Positions 1-7,618 are shown, counted from the first letter of the stretch. The stretch is 64,000 nucleotides of DNA from G963677325 sp963677325 (GCA_963677325.2 CAXXGM010000001.1:1-64000); one strand, 5' to 3'. Notes: a model not told the origin generated them from the letters alone. Numbers and translations: made by a program.

Positions 1-163
1 TAGCCACCATTATCGATCAAATCAGCAAAATAAGAACAAGATAACGAAAGTAGAGATAGGATTAGTAATTGTTCCTTCGCTAGCGCTGATCTGTGATCAG
101 TGCTTTTGTTCAATACTGAATGGCAAGTCGTGTCTTATTAAATCCGCGGAAGGATTGGATTTG

Positions 164-736
164 TTATGATCTGTCTACCATGTAATTCAGTTCAGTTACC
201 CCGACAGTAAATTGTCTGGTATCCAATAGTTTTAGTTTTATTTGGTCTTTGATATCTGCAAACAAAGGAATGCCTCGTCCAAGAATAATCGGATTAACAA
301 ACAGCCAGTAGCCGTCGATTAAGTTCAGTTGAATAAGTGAGTGTGTTGCTGTCGGACTGCCAAAAAGCAGGATCTCTCCATCTGCCTGTTGTTTTATTTT
401 ATTTATTCTATCTGAAAGGTTGTTGCTGATAATTTCTGCGTTAGTCAAACCCGCCTCTTTCATTGTCTTTGACAAAACAACTTTATGAACGTTGGCATAC
501 CACTTTGAATGTTCAATGTCGTGCCTAGTCGCTGTCGGCTTGTCTCCCGCGGTAGGCCAGTAATTTTCCATCATCTGGTAAGTTACCCGTCCATACAATG
601 CAGTGTCACCTTCGCTGATCCGCTTACCGACATAATCAAAGATCTCCTCATCTACCTTAATCCAGTCCATTTCTCCGTTCAATCCTGCCACAAAACCGTC
701 AAGCGATACATGCATAAATGAAATTATTTTTCTCAT
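164..736 (-). CDS. Dihydrofolate reductase family protein (RibD C-terminal-like)
   Basis: About 190 residues, beginning MRKIISFMHVSLDGFVAG, the typical N-terminus of the RibD_C/DHFR-like family (beta strand followed by SxDGFxA). The middle has GRVTYQMM and the C-terminal half LLFGSPTATHSLIQLNLID and PIILGRGIPLF, all family hallmarks. These are probably NAD(P)H-binding reductases; the substrate cannot be read from sequence, and this is unlikely to be the housekeeping folA. An in-frame ATG lies 13 codons upstream (775), but the family N-terminus starts at 736. The gene is divergent from the SRPBCC gene at 955. Bases 1-163 hold only an unrecognised open frame on the plus strand and are left uncalled. 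Confidence 0.85.
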   Translation of the reverse strand: MRKIISFMHVSLDGFVAGLNGEMDWIKVDEEIFDYVGKRISEGDTALYGRVTYQMMENYWPTAGDKPTATRHDIEHSKWYANVHKVVLSKTMKEAGLTNAEIISNNLSDRINKIKQQADGEILLFGSPTATHSLIQLNLIDGYWLFVNPIILGRGIPLFADIKDQIKLKLLDTRQFTVGVTELNYMVDRS

Positions 737-954
737 ACAGTTCTTTTTATTATTGTTCACGATGCTACAGCACAATTATCAGACTTTTAATCTCTTTTCA
801 TACGAAAAACACGAGGGGATTGTTCTAATCCGGAATGGGTTGCTATTCGATTATTCCAACTAAACACGAATACAACTTCAGTCTGTAGAACTTTGTTTTA
901 CCTGATCTTTTTTGATTTTTATCTGTTGAATACTATAACAAAAAATCAGGAATA

Positions 955-1464
955 ATGAATAGTACAGATAAAACAAAGGTTATCAAGGATTTAAAAGAAA
1001 AATCAATTCTTGTATCGAGGAAATTTGATGCTCCTCTTGAAAATGTTTGGAAAGCATTCACCAATAGCCAAATTTTAGACCAGTGGTGGGGACCTGCTCC
1101 GTGGAGATGTGAAACCAAAAACATGAAATTCACGGTTAGGGGGCAGTGGCTTTATGCGATGGTAGGCCCTGAAAACGAGAAGCACTGGGCATGTATGAAC
1201 TATAATGCTATCGACGATCGAAAAATTATTGAAATGGAAGACGCCTTTTGTGACGAAAAAGGAAATGTTAACCGTGATCTTCCTGTTGCCAGGGGACAAA
1301 TGTCGTTCACACAAACAGGCGATGGTATACTGGTTGAGTTTAAAATGAACTATCCAACCGAAGAGGATGTGCAGAAATTAATTGACATGGGTTTCGAAGA
1401 GGGGATCACGATCTGTTATGATCAGTTGGACGAACTGTTAGTCACCAACAAAAGCCTGGTATAA
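955..1464 (+). CDS. SRPBCC / AHSA1-domain protein
   Basis: 169 residues with the AHSA1 (activator of Hsp90 ATPase homologue 1-like) pattern: an early VSRKFDAPLENVWKAFT followed by LDQWWGPAPWRCE and a late ITICYDQLDELL helix. These START-like folds bind small hydrophobic ligands in a helix-grip cavity; many bacterial members are of unknown role. The protein appears complete. Its TAA at 1462-1464 abuts the broken ATPase frame starting at 1467, so the gene sits exactly at the edge of a rearranged accessory segment. No clear promoter was identified upstream. Confidence 0.85.
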   Translation: MNSTDKTKVIKDLKEKSILVSRKFDAPLENVWKAFTNSQILDQWWGPAPWRCETKNMKFTVRGQWLYAMVGPENEKHWACMNYNAIDDRKIIEMEDAFCDEKGNVNRDLPVARGQMSFTQTGDGILVEFKMNYPTEEDVQKLIDMGFEEGITICYDQLDELLVTNKSLV

Positions 1465-1466
1465 TC

Positions 1467-2090
1467 TACCGGGAGCAGCTTAACAAAAAAATTCCTTTAA
1501 TTTACCTAAATCCTTCCCTCGATGTAGCCACCGAGAAAAAGGCCGAGCTGATTATCATCGATAATATCTCGAAACTGCTGCCCGATCTTCTGAAGGCAGA
1601 GGAGGTAACCCGTTTCATTGAATTCCTCAATCGCATGAGGATCCAAACCGGCGCAGCGATCGTGATCATCGCCCACACCGTGAAATTCAATTCCAGTGTA
1701 GCCGTTCAGCAGAATTCATTTTACGGCAGTTCGATGATCGGCAACTTCTTTAAAGAGATGTTTTATCTTGATCAAACACGGGATGGCAAGTATTTTCTCT
1801 GCCATGCAAAAACCAAACACAGGGAAGTTTACAATGTTACAGTCCCTGTTTTTACCCTTGGCGATCATCCGGTGGTGGGTACAGGCTTCACCTACGAATC
1901 GCTGATGTCGCTGACGGATGTGCAGTTGCCGCTAAATACGATGCAGCCAAAAACAGGAAGAAAGTACAGTCTTTCGAACTACCGTGATGAACTCTTAATC
2001 ATAGAAGGGGCAGGCATAAAAAGACACACGATTGCAGAGATGTGCAACGTTCAGCGTTCCACTGTCTCTAAGATTATGGATAGGGCCTGA
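1467..2090 (+). pseudogene. 5'-truncated RepA-like AAA ATPase with C-terminal HTH
   Basis: The frame is open from immediately after the preceding stop codon, and the first in-frame ATG is only at 1635. Translation from 1467 gives a Walker B-like strand (ELIIIDNISKLL), a sensor strand (AIVIIAHTVKF) and GSSMIGNFFKEMFYLDQ, which match the C-terminal half of the AAA_25/RepA-like ATPases common on Bacteroidota mobile elements. The Walker A half is absent, so this is a remnant without its start. The last 25 residues (IKRHTIAEMCNVQRSTVSKI) form a helix-turn-helix, suggesting specific DNA binding. An iteron-like repeat array follows directly. Residual expression from 1635 (151 aa) is possible but would lack the nucleotide-binding P-loop. 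Confidence 0.75.
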
Positions 2091-2098
2091 TACTTTTT

Positions 2099-2344
2099 CA
2101 GAAACAAAAAATTCAACAAATATTTATATATAATATAATAATAATCAATTAATTATATACAGTATGAGGAAACAAAAATTCAACAAACAGGAAACAAATT
2201 GATAATTTATCATAAAGAGGATTTGTTTCCTAAACGTTTTCTTTGATTTATGTAACAGATTGGTTTATATGATATTATACTCATTTTGTTGTTTCCTGTG
2301 AAACAGTATCGGATATTGACTAAATCAATTTTTTAGGAAACAAA
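2099..2344. repeat. Iteron-like array of AGGAAACAAA motifs
   Basis: Within 245 AT-rich bases the decamer AGGAAACAAA occurs exactly at 2167-2176, 2189-2198 and 2335-2344, and in reverse orientation (TTTGTTTCCT) at 2222-2231. Near copies lie at 2099-2108 and, reversed, at 2288-2297. The copies at about 2100 and 2168 share a longer unit that continues into ATTCAACAAA. An array of short repeats directly behind a RepA-like ATPase resembles plasmid or element iterons or an autoregulatory binding site; this role is inferred. The flanking sequence (2120-2160) is almost pure A/T. Confidence 0.6.
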
Positions 2345-2356
2345 TCCAGGAATTAA

Positions 2357-2560
2357 ATGAGCATTAAAACTTACCATTGTCCCCGTTGTGAAAGTGAAAA
2401 TTTCTTTCGCTTTGAGAACAAAAAAAGATTCGAAACGTGGGCACTCTGCCGTGATTGTTATCACAAAGCCCCTCTCGCCGATTTCGATCCTGATTACATT
2501 GATTATGAAGGTCAGGCGGCCGATGACTGGGTGCATGAATGGATAATGGATAATGGATAA
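2357..2560 (+). CDS. Small zinc-ribbon-like hypothetical protein
   Basis: A 67-residue ORF with two Cys pairs, CPRCESENFF near residue 8 and CRDC near residue 31, the spacing of a treble-clef or zinc ribbon. The sequence is acidic toward the end (DFDPDYIDYEGQAADDW). The C-terminus EWIMDNG is encoded by the GGATAAT tandem repeat that starts at 2541, so the original end may have been altered by the repeat. It starts just behind the last iteron-like motif, suggesting that it belonged to the same mobile or replication module as the ATPase remnant. Function unknown. Confidence 0.55.
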   Translation: MSIKTYHCPRCESENFFRFENKKRFETWALCRDCYHKAPLADFDPDYIDYEGQAADDWVHEWIMDNG

Positions 2561-2583
2561 TGGATAATTGATAATGGTTAATG
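2541..2583. repeat. GGATAAT/TGATAATGG tandem repeat
   Basis: Four to five degenerate copies of a 7-8 base unit (GGATAAT, then TTGATAATGG and TTAATGG). The repeat includes the last codons and stop of the zinc-ribbon ORF. A similar unit in the opposite sense (ATTAACC) occurs at 33316-33347. Confidence 0.8.
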
Positions 2584-2653
2584 GGTGCACAATAAGCCCC
2601 GTCGATGGCAGCATTCGTGACAATTCGTAACCAATTCGTGAAAATTCGCCCCA

Positions 2654-2714
2654 GCTGCCGCACGATTGTATCGTGTGGCTCTGTAAACCCCACGCGATAC
2701 AATCGCGCGGTAGC
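2654..2714. repeat. Imperfect inverted repeat with 25-bp arms
   Basis: Arms at 2654-2678 and 2690-2714 share a core CGATTGTATCG and its complement, with about four mismatches over 25 bp and an 11-base loop. Just upstream (2613-2650) is an ATTCGTGA-type direct repeat (ATTCGTGACAATTCG and ATTCGTGAAAATTCG). It lies in a spacer without a T-run, so I call it a dispersed palindromic repeat, not a terminator. Confidence 0.75.
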
Positions 2715-2748
2715 CAATGAAAATTCGCACCAATGAAAAATTCATACC

Positions 2749-2967
2749 ATGAAAAACAATTTCGTTCGTCTTCAATTACTGATCCAAATCTTCGGCAGCG
2801 ACTCTTTTTACAACTGCGAAGTCACTAAAAATGCAGTCACCTGCATGGGCAGGTTTAGTCCCGAAGTGCTCTTAAAAGCGCTCAAATACAAGTTTAAAAT
2901 GAATGTTTCACCCAGCGGCTATATTTGGCTGAACAGGGGAAGCTATGCAATAACGCTGACCGATTAA
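2749..2967 (+). CDS. Small hypothetical protein of the accessory segment
   Basis: 72 codons (MKNNFVRLQLLIQIFGSDSF...), no family recognised. The preceding spacer contains the AATTCG-type repeats that also precede the DUF6266 and lipoprotein genes, which hints at a cassette of related origin. Composition is ordinary, with charged and aromatic residues and no signal peptide or membrane span. It may be real because it has the same orientation and a similar spacing as its neighbours, but coding status is uncertain. Confidence 0.45.
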   Translation: MKNNFVRLQLLIQIFGSDSFYNCEVTKNAVTCMGRFSPEVLLKALKYKFKMNVSPSGYIWLNRGSYAITLTD

Positions 2968-2987
2968 AGACGTGCAATGTCGGGGCC

Positions 2988-3034
2988 GGGCTTGCCCCCG
3001 CCCTGAATAATATCAGGGCGGGGGCAAGGGTCGC
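2988..3034. repeat. GC-rich palindromic repeat
   Basis: A perfect 16-bp inverted repeat, CTTGCCCCCGCCCTGA at 2991-3006 and its complement at 3013-3028, with a 6-base loop and weaker outer pairing. It is far richer in G+C than the surroundings and resembles dispersed palindromes (REP-like) found between genes in many environmental genomes. Confidence 0.8.
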
Positions 3035-3098
3035 CCCTACGGTCGCAAACGTTCATTCTCATTTGTGTTCGCTTCATAGATACTGTAAATCGAAAAAA

Positions 3099-3392
3099 AT
3101 GGAAGAAATATTTGAAATCGTCAAAGCTGTTAACCGTCTGGGGGACAAAGTCACAGACGTGTCGGGTAAAGTTGATATCCTGCTGGATGCGTTTGCCCAA
3201 TCACCTTCCCACGAGCTATCAGGCAATTATGTCAACGAAGACACCGCCTGTGCCATTATGCACCGCTGCCCGAGCGTGCTCTTGAGGCTTCGAAAGGCAG
3301 GAGAGTTGCCATTTTTAAGAGTTGGTAAGAGAGTGTTGTACAAAACGGGGGATCTTAAGGCATACCTCGAAAAAAATTACAGCACGAAATAG
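3099..3392 (+). CDS. Helix-turn-helix (excisionase/MerR-like) domain protein
   Basis: 97 residues starting MEEIFEIVKAVNRLGDKV. The N-terminal third looks helical, possibly coiled coil. The C-terminal half (VNEDTACAIMHRCPSVLLRLRKAGELPFLRVGKRVLYKTGDLKAYLEK) has the HTH_17 layout of a helix-turn-helix, then LPFLRVGKRVLY, then an LKAYL helix, as in excisionase-like proteins on Bacteroidota integrative elements. I chose the ATG at 3099 because the frame upstream runs through the GC-rich palindrome. It is followed by a strong hairpin terminator. No integrase or mobilisation gene is present, so the element appears decayed. Confidence 0.75.
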   Translation: MEEIFEIVKAVNRLGDKVTDVSGKVDILLDAFAQSPSHELSGNYVNEDTACAIMHRCPSVLLRLRKAGELPFLRVGKRVLYKTGDLKAYLEKNYSTK

Positions 3393-3414
3393 CCTTTTCT
3401 TAAACTAAAACTTT

Positions 3415-3455
3415 CTCCCTCTCCCGCGGATCAGTATCCAGGAGAGGGAGTTTTA
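3415..3455 (+). terminator. Rho-independent terminator after the HTH gene
   Basis: Perfect stem CTCCCTCTCC (3415-3424) with GGAGAGGGAG (3441-3450), followed by TTTTATTTT. Confidence 0.8.
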
Positions 3456-3860
3456 TTTTGAAAATTTGAAAATTCACCCAATTTCGGCATGCCCGCCTGT
3501 TTTCAGACTTTCTCATTTTCAAATTGCCACATTTTCAAATTGGCCCCTCATCTATTCCGTATTTCCCCGTATTTAAGCGTATACAAATCTGTTTATTAGC
3601 TCATTAGCACCCTTCTTGATACCTTTATACTAATCGGGGAACGGGTCGTGTTTGCGTCGTACCAAGTTCGTATCAAGGCTTAGTCGATGCTCACGCCAGG
3701 GACCGAAAGAATTACGAATTAGGAATTAGGAATGAAGGAATTAGGGATTACGAATTACGAATGGCTTTTGACTTTAGACGGCAGGCTGTGAAAAAAACCT
3801 TCGTGTTAATTCGTCTTCAATTCGTGAAATTTTAAAGTAACAAGAACAAACTAAATTTAA
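3456..3860. other. Gene-free repeat-rich spacer
   Basis: No supportable gene. It holds repeated TTTTCAAATTG words (3510-3545), a GAATTAGGAATTAGG-type tandem block (3713-3760) and AATTCGT words (3808-3832) just before the DUF6266 gene. The stretch 3600-3710 is more G+C-rich and unrecognised. Confidence 0.6.
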
Positions 3861-3865
3861 AGCAA

Positions 3866-4498
3866 ATGGGAACAATTAAACAGGGGATCCTCGGAGGATT
3901 CTCAGGAAAAGTAGGAAGTGTAATCGGTAGTTCCTGGAAAGGAATTTCCACCATGCGAGGGATTGCCCAGAGTGTGTCCAATCCGCAAACTGAAGGGCAG
4001 CTGACTCAACGTCAGAAATTTAGTCTGACGATGGGATTTTTGCAGCCATTGGCTGAATTCCTCAAAACGGGGTTCAAGAATTATGCGGTCAAAAAGACCG
4101 GGATCAATGCCGCCATGGGGTATAATATCCGTAACGCGATTGCAGGGTTGTATCCGGCGCAAACCATTGACTATACCAATGTACTGGTCAGCCGCGGATC
4201 ACTGCCCGCAGCCCTCAATGCAGCAGCCGCACCCGGAGCAGCCGGAACGGTGGTTTTCACCTGGGACGATAATTCGGACGAGGTAGGGGCCGCAGCAACG
4301 GATAAAACCTTGCTGGTGATCTACAACCCTGTCAAGCACCAGGCGGTAACCGTCAACCAGCTTGCCGAAAGGTCGGTAGGAACCCAAACTGTAACAGTGC
4401 CCGACAGCTGGGCGGGAGATACCGTGCAGACCTATCTTGCCTTTATCGATGAAAAGGGCGATGATGTAGCGAGCAGTCAAGGTTCTCTGGTGCAGTGA
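3866..4498 (+). CDS. DUF6266 family protein
   Basis: 210 residues. The N-terminus MGTIKQGILGGFSGKVGSV, then SWKGISTMRG and a TEGQLTQRQKFSLTMGFLQPL block, are diagnostic of DUF6266, a Bacteroidota family usually of about 200-220 aa with no established function. The N-terminal half is rich in Gly and Lys; the C-terminal half looks like a beta-sandwich (TVVFTWDDNSDEVGAA, LLVIYNP, VQTYLAFIDEKG). There is no signal peptide. Such genes often occur in accessory regions. It is preceded by a repeat-rich spacer and followed by AATTCGTGAA-type repeats and a small lipoprotein gene. Confidence 0.85.
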   Translation: MGTIKQGILGGFSGKVGSVIGSSWKGISTMRGIAQSVSNPQTEGQLTQRQKFSLTMGFLQPLAEFLKTGFKNYAVKKTGINAAMGYNIRNAIAGLYPAQTIDYTNVLVSRGSLPAALNAAAAPGAAGTVVFTWDDNSDEVGAAATDKTLLVIYNPVKHQAVTVNQLAERSVGTQTVTVPDSWAGDTVQTYLAFIDEKGDDVASSQGSLVQ

Positions 4499-4674
4499 CT
4501 GTGGTATAAGTTTGGCTGCGCTTTGGTTGGCTGTGGTGAGCGAATTTCACGAATTGAGGACGAATTTTCACGAACGCATTGATGAAAATTTGTCCCCGAT
4601 TTCGTGTTACTCGAAGAACAAAATTGTAAAAACCGTTCGTGAAAATTCGTAACAAATTCGTGAAATTTATAAAA

Positions 4675-4950
4675 ATGAAAACATTCAAATTATATCTCAT
4701 TGCCATTCTGACTTTCCTGCTCTTTTTTGCAGGGTGCATGGTCAATATCAACAGCGATACCACCACCGTTCTGCCTTCGGAGCCGGGGATATTTAAGGTT
4801 GCCGCAGGGGCGCTGATTGCCATTTACGAAGTAGTGGTCAGGCTTATCCCAACCATAGGAGATTATTCAGGGATTTCGTGGATAATTAAATTGCTGAAGA
4901 AAATCTCTGATACGATGAACGTGAGAAAAGATGTGAGTGATGAGCTATGA
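4675..4950 (+). CDS. Small putative lipoprotein / membrane protein
   Basis: 91 residues from the ATG at 4675 (MKTFKLYLIAILTFLLFF, then AGCM), a lipoprotein-like signal with Cys about residue 21. The rest (KVAAGALIAIYEVVVRLIPTIGDYSGISWIIKLLKKISD) contains one hydrophobic helix and an amphipathic tail, a layout that could fit a small membrane or holin-like protein; this is only a resemblance. The preceding spacer (4545-4670) contains TTCGTGAAAATTCGT repeats. Function unknown. Confidence 0.55.
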   Translation: MKTFKLYLIAILTFLLFFAGCMVNINSDTTTVLPSEPGIFKVAAGALIAIYEVVVRLIPTIGDYSGISWIIKLLKKISDTMNVRKDVSDEL

Positions 4951-5037
4951 GAGTGATGCGCAATGCATTCAGCACATCAGCAAGGCGTCATCTTAATCTA
5001 TCAGAATTTTACCCGGTCACTAATGAGACAAAATAGA

Positions 5038-5067
5038 AAAATGAAATCTCTGAATTTCATTTTTTTA
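5038..5067 (+). terminator. Hairpin terminator after accessory segment
   Basis: AAAATGAAAT (5038-5047) pairs with ATTTCATTTT (5054-5063), followed by further T residues. It separates the accessory segment from the permease gene. Confidence 0.6.
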
Positions 5068-5114
5068 TTTATCTTTATTTTAATTTTATTACAATCTCGT
5101 CTAAAATACTTGTA

Positions 5115-6212
5115 ATGGAAAACGGCCGTGTACATAATACAGCAATGACTTTTTTGGTCATAGCAGGAATACTTTTATTAATGATTTATGCCCAGAATCT
5201 TGTTGTTCCGCTAATGATAGCGGGATTCCTGGCGATGCTGCAGGTTCCCCTGGTACACAGATTAGAGGGATTAAAAATTCCCCGTGTGTTGGCCATTACT
5301 TTTTCACTTCTGATTTTTATCCTGTTCCTGGGAACTATTGGTTTTTTCTTTGGGATCCAGATCAGCAATTTCACGGAAGATTTAACAGGTATTCAGCAAA
5401 GATTTAACGAGATATCCACTCAGCTTCAAACAACGATAAATCAGATTTTTGGCGTTCAAAATGCCTTGAATATTGAAAATTTAAACGATCAGTTGCTTAC
5501 CTACGTCAAATCAAACGCAGGCAAAATATTTGGAGTTGCCTTCAGCACCCTTGGAAGGTTGAGCCTTTTTATACTGATTCCGGTTTATATATTCATGTTC
5601 CTGCTTTACCGCGATCATTTTACCAGGTTTATTATCCTGTTATTCAAAAATGAACCCTCTGAAAAAGTGGTGAACGTGGTGACAGATCTCAGAAAGGTTA
5701 TTCAGCATTATATATTGGGCATGTTAAAGGTAATGGCCATCCTGGCCGCACTCAATGCAATCGGACTGATGATATTGGGTATCAAGCACGCCATATTCTT
5801 TGCCATCTTCGCGGCCATACTTAACGTGGTTCCTTACATTGGCCCCCTGATAGGTTCTATTCTCCCCATTACTTTCGCACTTTTGACGAAAGATAGTTTA
5901 TGGTACCCGGTTGGCGTACTCATCTGTTTCACTATAAATCAATCCATAGAAGGTCATTTTTTAACTCCCAAAATCGTGGGATCCAATGTGAGCATTAATC
6001 CTCTTACTTCTTTACTTGCTCTTATTATTGGCGGTACAATATGGGGGATCATCGGTATGATTCTCTTTATTCCAATGTCTGCTATGCTGAAGAAAATTTT
6101 AGAGCTGTCTCCCAAAACGGAGGTATACGGATTTCTGATGGGGGAAGAAAATTCAGGTAAGAAAAAAAAGCATGGACACTTTCTCTCAGCTTTTCGTAAG
6201 GCTAAAGAATAA
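5115..6212 (+). CDS. AI-2E family transporter (PerM/YdiK-like)
   Basis: 365 residues, the usual size for the AI-2E/PerM exporter family. It has N-terminal membrane helices (FLVIAGILLLMIYAQNLVVP and onward), a soluble segment around residues 85-140, then a helical membrane core with the conserved LNVVPYIGPLIGSILP and the C-terminal EGHFLTPKIVGSNVSINPL motif. Family members export signalling molecules or act as Na+/H+ antiporters; the substrate is not predictable here. It is convergent with the MarR gene, with only 5 bases between the stops. Confidence 0.9.
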   Translation: MENGRVHNTAMTFLVIAGILLLMIYAQNLVVPLMIAGFLAMLQVPLVHRLEGLKIPRVLAITFSLLIFILFLGTIGFFFGIQISNFTEDLTGIQQRFNEISTQLQTTINQIFGVQNALNIENLNDQLLTYVKSNAGKIFGVAFSTLGRLSLFILIPVYIFMFLLYRDHFTRFIILLFKNEPSEKVVNVVTDLRKVIQHYILGMLKVMAILAALNAIGLMILGIKHAIFFAIFAAILNVVPYIGPLIGSILPITFALLTKDSLWYPVGVLICFTINQSIEGHFLTPKIVGSNVSINPLTSLLALIIGGTIWGIIGMILFIPMSAMLKKILELSPKTEVYGFLMGEENSGKKKKHGHFLSAFRKAKE

Positions 6213-6217
6213 TTTTC

Positions 6218-6633
6218 TCAAATAGCTTTGATGATCTTATCTATAATCTCACGAAATTTATCCACCTCTTCATTAGGCAGCACATTGAGCACCTGTTTTT
6301 CACATTGCAGGCGTTCCGAATCAATTCTTTTCTTTATTTCCTTTCCTTTGGAAGTCAGGCACAGGGTAATCGCCCGCGGTCAAGAGAATCAATGTTACGG
6401 TCAAGATAACCATTGATCACAAGCTTGTCCACTACCCTGCTTACTCTGGAAGGCGACAAACTCATGGTGCGGGAAAGTTCGTTGCTGCTGATCCCATTGC
6501 AATCATCTACGGATGAAAAGAAAAGCAGCTCCGATTGAGTGATGTTCAATTCATCCATTAATTTCTGATCGATATGGGCACATTTCTTTTTCATCTGATA
6601 AATAATACCCATTATTCCTGACGTTACATCCAT
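6218..6633 (-). CDS. MarR family transcriptional regulator (apparent frameshift)
   Basis: The N-terminal part includes the winged-helix core ITQSELLFFSSVDDCNGISS and LSPSRVSRVVDKLVINGYL. The frame breaks near 6370: DSLDRGRLPCA ends in a stop, whereas the next frame continues AITLCLTSKGKEIKKRID to KFREIIDKIIKAI. One missing C would restore the canonical DRRAITLCLT beta-wing, so this is a one-base deletion, by sequencing error or mutation. A TAATTTTG promoter box (minus strand, 6649-6656) overlaps an upstream ATG at 6651, so I start at 6633. It is divergent from thioredoxin-OsmC, the arrangement expected for a redox-responsive (OhrR-like) regulator; Cys18 is the only N-terminal cysteine. The OhrR-like role is inferred. 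Confidence 0.8.
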
Positions 6634-6682
6634 GATGAAAGGTTTTGTCAAAATTACAAAAAATAAATGTTTTTATCCGCAT

Positions 6683-6698
6683 TTGTTGATATTGACAA
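6683..6698. promoter_or_regulatory. Candidate MarR operator (imperfect palindrome)
   Basis: TTGTTGATATTGACAA matches a TTGTnnATATnnACAA palindrome and lies between the divergent marR and thioredoxin promoters. MarR proteins usually bind 16-20 bp palindromes in such positions. Assignment is inferred. Confidence 0.35.
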
Positions 6699-6714
6699 TT
6701 ATTTCGCCTAAACA

Positions 6715-6746
6715 TTTGTTTTTTATATTTATTCCTATTACTTTTG
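6715..6746 (+). promoter_or_regulatory. Bacteroidota promoter for thioredoxin-OsmC
   Basis: TTTG at 6715-6718 and TACTTTTG at 6739-6746, separated by 20 bases, match the Bacteroidota -33/-7 consensus TTTG/TAnnTTTG. The expected start of transcription is near 6753, giving a leader of about 50 bases. Confidence 0.75.
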
Positions 6747-6805
6747 TGTCACAAATATTGTTAGTGGCAATTAATAAAAAGGAAACTATTTTAAACTTTG
6801 ATCAT

Positions 6806-7171
6806 ATGGCATTAGAACATTTAACAAAAGACACCTTCAAAGAGAAGGTATTTGATTACGAAAAGAATAATGAATGGAAATTTGAAGGTAAAGTACCGGC
6901 AATCGTCGATTTTTATGCTGACTGGTGCGGACCGTGCAAAATGGTAGCTCCTATTTTGGAAGAACTGCAGAATGAATACGGTGACAAACTTACCATCTTC
7001 AAGGTAAATACAGACGAACAACAGGAGCTTTCAGCAGTTTTCGGAATACAGAGCATCCCGTCCATACTGTTTATTCCCTTAGACGGAAAACCACAGATGG
7101 CAGCAGGAGCGCTTCCGAAAAATTCATTTAAATCAGCAATTAACGATGTTTTGAATGTTTCAATCAACTAA
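6806..7171 (+). CDS. trxA: Thioredoxin
   Basis: 121 residues with the classic active site WCGPC (Trp40, Cys41, Cys44) in VDFYADWCGPCKMVAP, the conserved cis-Pro region SIPSILFIPLDGKP and a C-terminal helix. It reduces disulfides of cytoplasmic proteins and peroxidases. The ATG at 6806 gives a normal-length thioredoxin; the upstream in-frame extension (from 6632) would read through the promoter and is rejected. It is followed after 9 bases by an OsmC-family gene, making a two-gene redox operon under the TACTTTTG promoter. Confidence 0.93.
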   Translation: MALEHLTKDTFKEKVFDYEKNNEWKFEGKVPAIVDFYADWCGPCKMVAPILEELQNEYGDKLTIFKVNTDEQQELSAVFGIQSIPSILFIPLDGKPQMAAGALPKNSFKSAINDVLNVSIN

Positions 7172-7180
7172 AAGGGTTGA

Positions 7181-7618
7181 ATGATGAACAATGAAATTTC
7201 GATTACCTGGAAAGACGGGATGGCTTTCGAAGCCGATTCGGAGGGACATAAACTGATGCTGGATTCTTCGGAAAACACCGGCGGCAGAAATCTGGGAATT
7301 CGTCCAAAGCCATTAATGCTGATCGCATTGGCCGGATGCACAGGGATGGATGTGGTTTCAATTTTGGAGAAGATGAGAGTTAAGGTGGATCATTTCAACG
7401 TGAAAGTCGATGGTACCGAGTCGGAAGAAATGCCCAAAAGGTATATTAAAATGCACATCAACTATGAATTTTGGGGAGAGGATCTTCCGTACGAAAAGCT
7501 TGAAAAAGCGATCAACCTTTCACAGGAAAAATATTGCAGTGTATTGGCTGTTTATAAAGAGGTGATGCCGGTTACTTATTCAATTCTGACTCATTCCAAA
7601 GAAACAGAGGTTGAATAA
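7181..7618 (+). CDS. OsmC/Ohr family protein
   Basis: 145 residues in the OsmC family: an N-terminal strand with GGRNLGIRPKPLMLIALAGCTGMDV, where the first redox Cys sits at the start of the central helix, and a second Cys in the QEKYCSVLAVY helix. OsmC/Ohr proteins use these two cysteines to reduce organic hydroperoxides. The start is ATG at 7181 or 7184 (MMNN). Co-transcription with thioredoxin fits a peroxide-repair role, since a thiol donor is needed. A hairpin terminator follows at 7667. Confidence 0.88.
   Translation: MMNNEISITWKDGMAFEADSEGHKLMLDSSENTGGRNLGIRPKPLMLIALAGCTGMDVVSILEKMRVKVDHFNVKVDGTESEEMPKRYIKMHINYEFWGEDLPYEKLEKAINLSQEKYCSVLAVYKEVMPVTYSILTHSKETEVE

Noticed and set aside
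2..172. Open frame on the plus strand at the window edge
   Set aside because: No start codon, no recognisable family, and it runs into the DHFR-like gene end.
2654..3040. CRISPR-like repeat interpretation of the palindromes in the accessory segment
   Set aside because: The repeats differ from each other, are not regularly spaced, and no cas gene is present.
6632..6805. Long N-terminal extension of the thioredoxin frame
   Set aside because: It contains the gene's own promoter (TACTTTTG at 6739) and a hydrophobic stretch unlike a signal peptide; the ATG at 6806 gives a standard thioredoxin.
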